DNA of 5,149 bases from Anaerolineaceae bacterium (GTDB lineage: Bacteria > Chloroflexota > Anaerolineae > Anaerolineales > Anaerolineaceae): assembly GCA_003501835.1 (NCBI GenBank), contig DNOU01000047.1, positions 1-5,149 of the forward strand. The letters are read 5' to 3'. Both the position numbers and the translations under genes were made by a program. Below are positions 1-5,149 of this stretch, in pieces. The notes beneath the pieces are model-generated. The model saw only the letters and a program-made list of their open reading frames with translations, was not told the DNA's origin and did no database searches. Positions within the stretch are counted from its first letter, which is position 1, and each line of letters begins with the position of its first letter.

Positions 1-982
1 CCCAGATCTGAACCGCATTGCCCTCTGCCACCGCCAGCAGCTTGCCATCTGGAGAGAATGCCAGGGCGGTCGCAGGGTTATCCAGTACCAGAGCTCGAAT
101 GAAGGCACCGCTTTCCCTGTTCCAGAGGTAAATGATGGGCTTGTAAATCCCGTCGTGGGTCTTTCCAGCGGCACTTGCCAGCATGGTGCCGTCCGGAGAG
201 AGCGCAAAGTCGCTGACAGAATCTTCATGGTCAAAACGGGGGCCAAGGGCACCGCTGGAAGTATCCTGCACCTGCAGGGTGCCGCGGGCGTGCCAGACGA
301 TCCACTGGTTGTTGCCGGCAAACCCTGCATCAAATACCGGAGCGGCGGTTTCAAACCCGGTCAACAGATTGAGTTCCCCGCCATTTTCCATATCGAACAG
401 CTTGACCTTCCATTCCTCCTGGGCTGTCAGGGCTAATGTTTTGCCGTCCGGCGAAAATGAGCCATATTCGGTCGCAAACCCGGGTGAAATTTCCCGGTAA
501 GTCTTGCCTGATCCCCCATCGATCAGAGCAACTGAGCTGCTGTCACTCGAAAGCACCGCCAGGGTGGTTCCGTCTGACGATGCTGCCAGGATTCGTTCCC
601 CACTGGGTGCCGCCCAAAAGTACCCCGGGGCGAGCATGGGAATTGCCAGACTGGCTGCACCAAAGACCTGCTGGCCGCTCTCGCTGGAATTTTGGCTGAG
701 CAGGGTGATGGATTGACTATCCTGTGCCCAGGTCATGGCCTGAATGTTGCTGTTGGCCGATCGGGCAACTGCCTGCAGGTGGGTTGCATTGTTGGCGGTA
801 ATGTCCTCTCTGATGGATACGCTGGTTTCAGTGGGTGGGATGGCTGTGGCTACCACGGGTGATGTGGATGTGGGTAAGGTTTCGGCGGAAGGAGAAGGCA
901 GTGGTGTGACTTCGGGAAGAGTGCAGCTGGCAAGAGCCAGGACAAGGCAAAGGATCATAGATGTTCTGAGAAATGTATTCAC
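1..982 (-). CDS. WD40/beta-propeller repeat lipoprotein, C-terminus cut by window edge
   Basis: The open frame gives 327 residues before the left edge. I chose the GTG at 982 because it has a GGAAAGGA ribosome site 8 nt upstream, while the nearby ATG at 987 runs into a stop after two codons. Residues 1-20 form a lipoprotein signal: Arg6, a hydrophobic stretch at about 9-18, then lipobox Leu17-Ala18-Ser19-Cys20. Residues 21-55 are a Pro/Ser/Thr-rich linker, as expected for a surface-tethered protein. From about residue 65 the chain has beta-propeller repeats, with SPDG-type turns at 177-180, 262-265 and 310-313 and WD-like strand ends such as IYLWN (284-288) and VQIW (324-327). No catalytic motif is visible; the fold usually mediates binding. 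It is probably anchored on the outer face of the cytoplasmic membrane. It lies 53 bp downstream of the glycosidase-like gene, probably in one operon. The fold call is firm; the ligand is unknown. Confidence 0.88.
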   Translation of the reverse strand, partial: MNTFLRTSMILCLVLALASCTLPEVTPLPSPSAETLPTSTSPVVATAIPPTETSVSIREDITANNATHLQAVARSANSNIQAMTWAQDSQSITLLSQNSSESGQQVFGAASLAIPMLAPGYFWAAPSGERILAASSDGTTLAVLSSDSSSVALIDGGSGKTYREISPGFATEYGSFSPDGKTLALTAQEEWKVKLFDMENGGELNLLTGFETAAPVFDAGFAGNNQWIVWHARGTLQVQDTSSGALGPRFDHEDSVSDFALSPDGTMLASAAGKTHDGIYKPIIYLWNRESGAFIRALVLDNPATALAFSPDGKLLAVAEGNAVQIW

Positions 983-990
983 AGCATGGG

Positions 991-998
991 TCCTTTCC
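991..998 (-). promoter_or_regulatory. Ribosome binding site deciding a GTG start
   Basis: On the minus strand this reads GGAAAGGA, with the AGGA core ending 8 nt before the GTG at 982. The alternative ATG at 987 would be only 3 nt away and opens a frame of two codons. The site therefore fixes the start of the WD40 lipoprotein, which begins with a non-ATG codon. Confidence 0.7.
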
Positions 999-1021
999 GA
1001 CAGGGGGGACTGTCAAAGTGA

Positions 1022-1027
1022 ATTATA
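1022..1027 (-). promoter_or_regulatory. Possible -10 element before the lipoprotein gene
   Basis: The minus strand reads a perfect TATAAT here, inside the 53-bp gap between the glycosidase-like gene and the lipoprotein gene. No recognisable -35 hexamer lies 16-18 bp upstream, where the end of the upstream gene sits. It could give the lipoprotein its own transcript, or it could be chance in an AT-rich gap. A 5-bp stem, GACAG/CTGTC (999-1003 and 1010-1014) around a loop with a G run (plus strand), would lie in the resulting leader just before the ribosome site. Confidence 0.25.
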
Positions 1028-1035
1028 CACATCCA

Positions 1036-2601
1036 TCAGTTGAGGAGTTCGTTGAGTTGCTCTTCGCCCCAGTTGATTGACTGGTCTCTGGCACTGTCAA
1101 ACAGTGAGGCGACCCATTGCTTCAAAACTGCTTTTTGGTTGTTTGCCAGCCGCCTCATGGATTGCCCGAACTCAATCTGAACCAATTCGATCGTATTTTG
1201 GACATTCTGCTCAATCCCCACCGTCAGAGATGCAGTCTTCCCAATCAGCACGACCGGGCGTTCATTTACCAGCATCAGGGCATTCCCATTCTCATCCACA
1301 TTGATCTCGGTGCCGCCTGAAAGATCAAAGGAAGCTGCATCCACTGGAAAGGCTTTGAGAGAGCGGACTTCCAGGTTGGCGAGGGTGACCGGGGCTGCAG
1401 TATCCCCTTCGATGGATCTCCAAACGATAATGATCACCTGGTCGCCTTTTTCGAAGCGGTACTCAAAGATTGTGCCGTTTCTCCCCTGCACCTCGCCAAG
1501 AGGTTTGGCGTTGACCAGCAGCGTTTCAAGGTTCAGGAGCGAGGTTTCGGCAGCCCCTTCACTGCCGGGATTCATTGACCAGAATACGGTGGGGATGCCG
1601 TTCTGTGCCAGGAGAGGGACGGTGGATCTTGTGAGCAGGTCAGCCGCGAGTTGATCCTGCGAAATATTTCGAGAAGAAATTAACCCCGCAAGTTCATCTC
1701 CAGAGAAGCCAGGCAGGCTGACCCTGATCTGCTTGCCTCCCAACTGGCGGATGAGATCCTGAACCACCCGGGTTTCCCCTGCCAGGCTGGTATCGCTGGT
1801 TCCCAAAGAAGCAGCACATTCAGGTGTGACGGCGCCCTGCGCTTCAGGTGAAAGGGTGCCGCGCTCGGGAGAGAAGTCGATCCCATCCAGGACGTTCCAG
1901 GCTTTTGAGCCGTGCAGTTCGAGTAGAAAGGTGAGTGGGTTCACGGCACATCCCGGGGAGGTGAATCCCACCAGTGTGCCGGTCCAAACTTCGGCACCTG
2001 GGTCCTTTTCCTTGATCACCGCGCTGGCAGTTTTGACCAATCTGCCATAAAACTCAGGGTCGGGTCTGAGGGTGGTGCGGTTGTTTTGAGGATACAGGAA
2101 GGGACTGAGACCCGTGTAAGTGTTGATCTGTGAGCCAATTTCCCAGTCCTGTATTTGATCACCATAGCGCTCTACTGCCTCCTGGACAAAGGCTGCCCAG
2201 CGCAGCAACAGCTGGGTCTGGTCCACAGGATTCTCGATATTGGAGACCAGGTAGATTGGTCCCCCGGTGAGCACTCCGATGATCTTCCTATTTGCGGCAG
2301 CAAGGGAGGAAATTTTCAGGTCCGGTCCGCTGACGCCAACCCAGTTGTACTCCCCCTGCGCAATCTCAATCTGGCTCCAGTCCAGCGTTACCCGCACCAC
2401 AAGCGTGGGATCCTCGGGGAAGCGTGCGAGTGCGGTCTGGCTGGTATCAAATGAAGGCATTGCGGCACCCGTCAGATCCACGCCGAATGAATCCACACGA
2501 TGGGTGGCAACCGGTGCGAAGGAGGAAAACATTAACAAGCCAACACCCGCAATGAATCCAACAGGCAGGAATCTGCGGAACAGGTGAAAAAGGATATCCA
2601 T
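1036..2601 (-). CDS. Exported glycoside-hydrolase-like (GH39/GH42-type) TIM-barrel protein, apparently without catalytic glutamates
   Basis: The protein has 521 residues. The ATG at 2601 has a GGAGA ribosome site 9 nt upstream. Residues 9-10 are Arg-Arg, followed by a hydrophobic segment (11-28). The possible cleavage after Ala32 is not a classic A-x-A site, so the segment may be a membrane anchor. Residues about 36-345 read as a clan-A glycosidase barrel: VVRVTLDW (68-75) for the early strand, AAFVQEAVERYG (136-147), WEIGSQIN (153-160) where active relatives have WEI(W/G)NEPN, and DPEFYGRLVKTA (181-192). Gln158 thus sits at the acid/base Glu position. IRVSLPGF (292-299) aligns with the strand-7 motif (W-I-S/T-E-x-G), putting Leu296 at the nucleophile position. 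Residues about 370-455 look like the C-terminal beta-sandwich of such enzymes (VIIIVWRS, 389-396; NERPVVLIG, 446-454). A charged, probably helical tail of about 60 residues follows. It is the first gene of a probable operon with the WD40 lipoprotein. Fold confidence is good; lack of activity is inferred from motif alignment by eye. Confidence 0.82.
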   Translation of the reverse strand: MDILFHLFRRFLPVGFIAGVGLLMFSSFAPVATHRVDSFGVDLTGAAMPSFDTSQTALARFPEDPTLVVRVTLDWSQIEIAQGEYNWVGVSGPDLKISSLAAANRKIIGVLTGGPIYLVSNIENPVDQTQLLLRWAAFVQEAVERYGDQIQDWEIGSQINTYTGLSPFLYPQNNRTTLRPDPEFYGRLVKTASAVIKEKDPGAEVWTGTLVGFTSPGCAVNPLTFLLELHGSKAWNVLDGIDFSPERGTLSPEAQGAVTPECAASLGTSDTSLAGETRVVQDLIRQLGGKQIRVSLPGFSGDELAGLISSRNISQDQLAADLLTRSTVPLLAQNGIPTVFWSMNPGSEGAAETSLLNLETLLVNAKPLGEVQGRNGTIFEYRFEKGDQVIIIVWRSIEGDTAAPVTLANLEVRSLKAFPVDAASFDLSGGTEINVDENGNALMLVNERPVVLIGKTASLTVGIEQNVQNTIELVQIEFGQSMRRLANNQKAVLKQWVASLFDSARDQSINWGEEQLNELLN

Positions 2602-2610
2602 GGGCTGATT

Positions 2611-2615
2611 TCTCC
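2611..2615 (-). promoter_or_regulatory. Ribosome binding site of the glycosidase-like gene
   Basis: The minus strand reads GGAGA, 9 nt upstream of the ATG at 2601. No other start codon close by in frame has a comparable site, so the 521-residue length is preferred. Confidence 0.6.
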
Positions 2616-2776
2616 AGGATCATGGGTTGCAAGAACAGAGCCATTCGAATTTCGGGCGGGTTGGAGAGGATCAAGTATTTATCGCGAGTCGTCTTCTTGA
2701 GATGGACACGGATGGGAAGACGAGGTCTTGAACCCTGAAGAGGATTGGCAGACTGTAACCCATCAATGACCTCCAC

Positions 2777-2805
2777 TTGACATCGCCGGGTCTCCCGTCC
2801 AAAAT
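2777..2805 (+). promoter_or_regulatory. Sigma-70-type promoter of the P-loop gene
   Basis: A perfect -35 hexamer TTGACA (2777-2782) is followed, after a 17-bp spacer, by CAAAAT (2800-2805), which matches the TATAAT consensus at 4 of 6 positions. Transcription would begin near 2812 and leave a leader of about 20 nt containing the GGAGG ribosome site. This also explains why the longer in-frame TTG start at 2777 is wrong: that codon is part of the -35 element. Confidence 0.6.
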
Positions 2806-2823
2806 GAAAGGATCAACACGCCT

Positions 2824-2828
2824 GGAGG
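2824..2828 (+). promoter_or_regulatory. Ribosome binding site of the P-loop gene
   Basis: A full GGAGG core stands 5 nt before the ATG at 2834. It selects this start over the upstream in-frame ATG at 2804 and TTG at 2777. Confidence 0.8.
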
Positions 2829-2833
2829 TTTCC

Positions 2834-3565
2834 ATGTCTGAAAAACCCACCTTTGACATTCTTCTTTTGCTGGCACGACCGGCTGCGGGTAAAAGCGAGA
2901 TCATCCACTACCTTGAAAACACCCCCCTTTCTGAGCGGCAAAGCCGTTTCCATGTGGGCGAACTGGCAGAGATTGACGATTTTCCCATGCTTTGGACCTG
3001 GTTCGAAGAAGATGCACTCCTGGAAAAGATGGGATTTCCGCGGCTGCACACTGATGCCAAGGGCTATTTTTTGCATCCGTACCTGTGGGACCTGTTGATC
3101 GAACGCATGGGATTGGAGTTTATCAAACAGCAGCGCGACCTGCCCGGGTTTGCGGACCAATACACCACCCTGGTTGAATTCAGCCGCGGCAGCGAGCACG
3201 GTGGCTACGCCAGTGCCTTTGCCCATCTCAGCCACGAGATTCTCAGCCGGGCGGCGATCCTGTATGTGAATGTGTCGTGGGAAGAATCGCTGCGGAAAAA
3301 CCGCAAGCGTGCCAATCCCGACAAGCCTGACAGCATCCTGGAACATTCGCTGCCAGATGACAAGCTGGAGCGCCTGTACAGGGAAATTGACTGGCCGCAG
3401 GTAAGCGCCGGGGATTCCAACTTTCTCCACATCCAGGGATTCAGGGTACCTTACGTGGTTTTCGATAATGCTGACGACGTGACCAGCGGCCAGGGTGAAG
3501 CCCTGGGTCAACGATTGGAGCAGGTATTAGACGGGTTGTGGATGCTTTACCGTTCGGGGGGATGA
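2834..3565 (+). CDS. P-loop NTPase / kinase-like protein of unknown function
   Basis: The protein has 243 residues from the ATG at 2834, supported by a GGAGG site 5 nt upstream. A hydrophobic strand (Phe7-Leu13) leads into a Walker A-like loop, ARPAAGKS (14-21), in which Ala replaces the first Gly of GxxxxGK(S/T); Lys20 and Ser21, the phosphate and magnesium ligands, are kept. A second strand-like segment, TTLVEFSRGS (111-120), could be the Walker B or substrate region. AAILYVNVSWEESLRKNRKR (140-159) looks like a strand followed by a basic lid, as in small P-loop kinases of the adenylate or gluconate kinase type. YVVFDNADD (207-215) resembles the late strand of those kinases. No signal peptide or membrane segment is seen, so it should be cytoplasmic. 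It has its own promoter and its 3' end overlaps the convergent lipid kinase gene by 19 bp. ATP or GTP binding is likely; substrate and pathway are not recognisable. It could be a phosphotransferase or a regulatory NTPase. Confidence 0.83.
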   Translation: MSEKPTFDILLLLARPAAGKSEIIHYLENTPLSERQSRFHVGELAEIDDFPMLWTWFEEDALLEKMGFPRLHTDAKGYFLHPYLWDLLIERMGLEFIKQQRDLPGFADQYTTLVEFSRGSEHGGYASAFAHLSHEILSRAAILYVNVSWEESLRKNRKRANPDKPDSILEHSLPDDKLERLYREIDWPQVSAGDSNFLHIQGFRVPYVVFDNADDVTSGQGEALGQRLEQVLDGLWMLYRSGG

Positions 3566-4509
3566 AATAGCGGGTTCAGGAACTCGATCTCGGGCAGGAT
3601 ACCCTTGCGAGGCGCAGGGATGATCACCTGCACACAGCGCGGGATGACCTTGATCTCCACCGGTGTGCTGCCAATGATATCGCCATCTGCCTGGACCACC
3701 GCAGGTGAAGTAGAGGAAATGCGGATTTCCTGGCAGCCCGGAAAGATGCGCACAATGGGGGTTTGCTTTTCGCGCTTAATGAATACCCGCCATACCAGGT
3801 CTGGAAAATCCAGGATGGTGCGTGCCCGCACCACGAACACATCCGCTTTGCCGTCATCGGGGTGGATTTCCAGCAATTCCTCCAGATGGCGCAGACCGAT
3901 CAGTCCGTAATTGGCGACCACGATCTCGGAAGCCCGGACCTTGTACGGAACACCGTCAACGACCAGGTTGTACCGTTTGAGCTTCAGACCGAAGAGCTGT
4001 GAGATCACATTTCCAAAATAAGCGAAGACGCCAAACCGGCGTTTTTCCTGACGACCGGTATTTTGGATCATCGCCACGGAAAAGCCGATCGTCAGGTTCA
4101 TGGCATGGGTGCGGGTTCCCACCTGCATCAGGTCAAGCGTGGTCAACTGGTGTTCGCCCAGAATCAGCGCCAGGGCACGGTTGAGGTTCAGCGGGATCAA
4201 CAGGTGGCGTGCAATGGCATTCCAGGTGCCTGAAGGCAGGATCCCCAGCGGTATGGAGGAATTGGCCAGTCCGGCGGCGACACCAGAGATCGTACCATCT
4301 CCTCCCGCGGCAATGACCAGATCATATCCATCTTTGATCTGATTTACCAGCTCGGAAAGATTTTCGTCGCTTGTCGTGCGGTGATAATCCGATTTCCACC
4401 CCATGCTTTCTATTTCTCGTTGGACAAGTCGCTCAAGCAGTTCTGGATTTCCGACGCCTGAAACCGGATTGTGTATGACCAGCACTTTCTTTCCTCGATT
4501 GGAATCCAT
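3547..4509 (-). CDS. Diacylglycerol kinase family lipid kinase (YegS/DgkB-like)
   Basis: This family transfers phosphate from ATP to diacylglycerol or a related lipid at the inner face of the membrane, recycling lipid into phospholipid synthesis. I prefer the ATG at 4509 (320 residues) over the GTG at 4518: GGTGA lies 5 nt before the ATG, whereas the GTG lies inside that site. Numbering from the GTG codon, the motifs are NPVSG (17-21), the nucleotide-binding AGGDGT (71-76), GILPSGTWNAIAR (92-104) matching the family GxxPxGTxNxxAR, NLTIGFSVAM (141-150), and QADGD (276-280) near the C-terminus. Most relatives read DGE at the last motif, so Asp280 replaces the usual Glu; GTWNA also lacks the common Asp after Asn. 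The length of about 320 is normal for the family. No membrane segment is seen, fitting a peripheral protein. It ends in a 19-bp tail-to-tail overlap with the P-loop gene. The true lipid substrate (diacylglycerol, sphingoid base or other) cannot be read from sequence. Confidence 0.92.
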   Translation of the reverse strand: MDSNRGKKVLVIHNPVSGVGNPELLERLVQREIESMGWKSDYHRTTSDENLSELVNQIKDGYDLVIAAGGDGTISGVAAGLANSSIPLGILPSGTWNAIARHLLIPLNLNRALALILGEHQLTTLDLMQVGTRTHAMNLTIGFSVAMIQNTGRQEKRRFGVFAYFGNVISQLFGLKLKRYNLVVDGVPYKVRASEIVVANYGLIGLRHLEELLEIHPDDGKADVFVVRARTILDFPDLVWRVFIKREKQTPIVRIFPGCQEIRISSTSPAVVQADGDIIGSTPVEIKVIPRCVQVIIPAPRKGILPEIEFLNPLFHPPER

Positions 4510-4514
4510 GCCAT

Positions 4515-4519
4515 TCACC
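4515..4519 (-). promoter_or_regulatory. Ribosome binding site deciding the lipid kinase start
   Basis: The minus strand reads GGTGA, within the wider AGGCGGTGA, 5 nt before the ATG at 4509. It pairs with the anti-Shine-Dalgarno end of 16S rRNA. The alternative GTG start at 4518 is part of this site and has no good site of its own. Confidence 0.55.
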
Positions 4520-4539
4520 GCCTATGGGCTGATGCTTTA

Positions 4540-4548
4540 ATCATAATA
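4540..4548 (-). promoter_or_regulatory. Weak candidate -10 region for the lipid kinase gene
   Basis: The minus strand has overlapping TATTAT (4548-4543) and TATGAT (4545-4540), each one or two bases from TATAAT, in the only AT-rich part of the 76-bp gap. No good -35 hexamer is found at 16-18 bp; that region is the hairpin stem. Position suits a kinase promoter, with a leader of about 25-30 nt, but the evidence is thin. Confidence 0.25.
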
Positions 4549-4554
4549 CATATC

Positions 4555-4580
4555 CGGGTTGGAAAAGGCGCACCAACCCG
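4555..4580 (-). terminator. Intergenic hairpin after the YcaQ-like gene, possible terminator
   Basis: A perfect 8-bp GC-rich stem, CGGGTTGG (4555-4562) with CCAACCCG (4573-4580), encloses a 10-nt loop. It starts 5 nt past the stop of the YcaQ-like gene, the usual place for a terminator. The minus-strand sequence after the stem is AT-rich (GATATGTATTATGATT) but has no real T run, so termination may be partial. It could instead protect the upstream mRNA end. Confidence 0.45.
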
Positions 4581-4585
4581 CCGAG

Positions 4586-5149
4586 TCAGAAAGTGCGTTG
4601 CTGAAAATAATCTCCCAGGATCGGCTGAATTTCTGCTGGCTGGGTCTTCTTCAGGATGACATGAGGCGTCCTGTGCCAGTCGGCACAAGACTGCAGCGCT
4701 CCGGCAAGGTCCATGTAAAGCTCATTTGTAGTTTCCTCACCAGGTTCCAGATGGATCGAACGCACCTCAAAATCCCCATTTTGTCGGTGCGCCTTGGCAT
4801 CCACCCGCCCCAGCAATCGACCGCGGTGCAGGATGGGAAGGGTATAGTAGCCGTAGATGCGCTTGTGCTGCGGTTGATAAACCTCGATGGTATAGTCAAA
4901 CCCAAAGAGCTGTTTCGTCCGTTTTCGATCCCAGATGAGTGCATCAAACGGCGAGAGCAGGGTGGTGTGGTGCGGTTCCAGCTTCCCCTGGCTGGCTGCT
5001 TCGATCATCGGCAGAGCCTCAGGCGCAGCCAGGGCAGTTTCAGTCATTCCTTCGATTCCAACCTCGACGATCCTGCCCTGATCCTTAAGCTCCTTCAGCA
5101 TTCTCGCAACATCCCGCCGGGGCAACCGAAAATAATCTGCCACCCACGA
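4586..5149 (-). CDS. YcaQ/AlkX-like winged-helix protein (putative DNA glycosylase), N-terminus cut by window edge
   Basis: The frame is open to the right edge and gives 187 C-terminal residues; the family is usually about 400 long, so roughly half is present. The GTG at 5143 is not a likely start, since the preceding codons Ser-Trp continue the conserved helix of the winged-helix fold. Counting from the edge, residues 1-31 (SWVADYFRLPRRD..., then a wing strand RIVEVGI) are a helix-turn-helix unit. LLSPFD (64-69), LIWDR (71-75), FGFDYTIEVY (82-91), KRIYGYYTLPIL (96-107) and GRVDAKAHR (114-122) are signature blocks of the HTH_42/YcaQ family C-terminal barrel. Characterised members (E. coli YcaQ/AlkX, Streptomyces AlkZ) are glycosylases that remove bulky or cross-linked alkylated bases. 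The catalytic Q-x-D/Q motif should lie in the missing N-terminal part, so activity cannot be judged here. It is followed by a hairpin and the lipid kinase gene on the same strand. Confidence 0.88.
   Translation of the reverse strand, partial: SWVADYFRLPRRDVARMLKELKDQGRIVEVGIEGMTETALAAPEALPMIEAASQGKLEPHHTTLLSPFDALIWDRKRTKQLFGFDYTIEVYQPQHKRIYGYYTLPILHRGRLLGRVDAKAHRQNGDFEVRSIHLEPGEETTNELYMDLAGALQSCADWHRTPHVILKKTQPAEIQPILGDYFQQRTF

Larger units (their letters stand above)
2602..2833. other. Divergent intergenic region between glycosidase-like and P-loop genes
   Basis: These 232 bases lie between two genes read outward in opposite directions. The right part holds a convincing promoter for the plus-strand gene. 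For the minus-strand gene I find only weak candidates: an AT-rich GATAAATACTTGATC stretch (about 2681-2695, minus strand) that could supply a -10 or a TTGATC -35, without a good partner. A short perfect palindrome, ATTCGAAT, occurs at 2643-2650. I see no gene, RNA or repeat here; the open frames crossing it have no ribosome site and no recognisable protein features. Confidence 0.6.

Noticed and set aside
155..716. Several plus-strand frames of 70-105 codons
   Set aside because: All are antisense to the WD40 repeats, whose SPDG turns and strands are continuous on the minus strand.
828..1016. 62-codon minus-strand frame overlapping the start of the lipoprotein
   Set aside because: It covers the same strand as the lipoprotein signal peptide in another frame. 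The lipobox, the ribosome site and the WD40 continuation belong to the GTG frame.
2717..2729. Short inverted repeat AAGAC-GAG-GTCTT
   Set aside because: A 5-bp stem is too short to mean much in 232 bases of intergenic sequence, and it is not placed as a terminator or operator for either gene.
2447..2776. 109-codon minus-strand frame across the divergent intergenic region
   Set aside because: It overlaps the N-terminus of the glycosidase-like protein in a different frame and has no ribosome site or recognisable features.
2813..3511. Long 232-codon open frame antisense to the P-loop gene
   Set aside because: It lies wholly opposite a gene with clear motifs, a promoter and a ribosome site, and its translation shows no domain or sensible composition. 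It is probably a by-product of codon bias.
1..5149. Mobile element, defence system or CRISPR-like structure
   Set aside because: No transposase, integrase, terminal or spaced direct repeats, tRNA edge or toxin-antitoxin-like small gene is visible, and base composition looks even across the window.

Overview
The window looks like ordinary chromosomal sequence from a bacterium of roughly 55% G+C (estimated by eye). The mix of proteins suggests Chloroflexota, probably Anaerolineae: a GH39/GH42-like TIM-barrel secreted protein, a WD40-repeat lipoprotein, a YegS/DgkB-type lipid kinase and a YcaQ-type winged-helix protein. This placement is inferred from gene content, because no rRNA or other marker gene is present. 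There are five protein genes (two cut by the window edges) and no tRNA, rRNA, CRISPR array, insertion sequence or obvious phage sequence.

Layout from left to right. The segment 1-982 (minus) is the N-terminal part of a lipoprotein with WD40/beta-propeller repeats; its C-terminus lies beyond the left edge. Upstream of it on the same strand, with a 53-bp gap, 1036-2601 (minus) encodes a 521-residue exported protein. Its fold reads as a glycosidase TIM barrel plus a C-terminal beta-sandwich, but both catalytic glutamates seem to be replaced. These two genes probably form a cell-envelope operon. A 232-bp divergent intergenic region (2602-2833) carries a good promoter for 2834-3565 (plus), a 243-residue P-loop NTPase or kinase-like protein of unknown role. 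This gene runs tail to tail into 3547-4509 (minus), a diacylglycerol-kinase-family lipid kinase, with a 19-bp overlap of the coding ends. Upstream of the kinase and separated by a hairpin, 4586-5149 (minus) is the C-terminal half of a YcaQ/AlkX-like winged-helix protein that continues past the right edge.

How they work together: the left pair is probably secreted or membrane-attached, and the paired presence of a seemingly non-catalytic sugar-hydrolase fold and a beta-propeller lipoprotein suggests a surface binding or scaffolding role rather than hydrolysis. The three right-hand genes are cytoplasmic or membrane-peripheral and show no clear common pathway. I do not see a convincing new multi-gene system; the most distinctive item is the apparent pseudo-glycosidase next to the WD40 lipoprotein.
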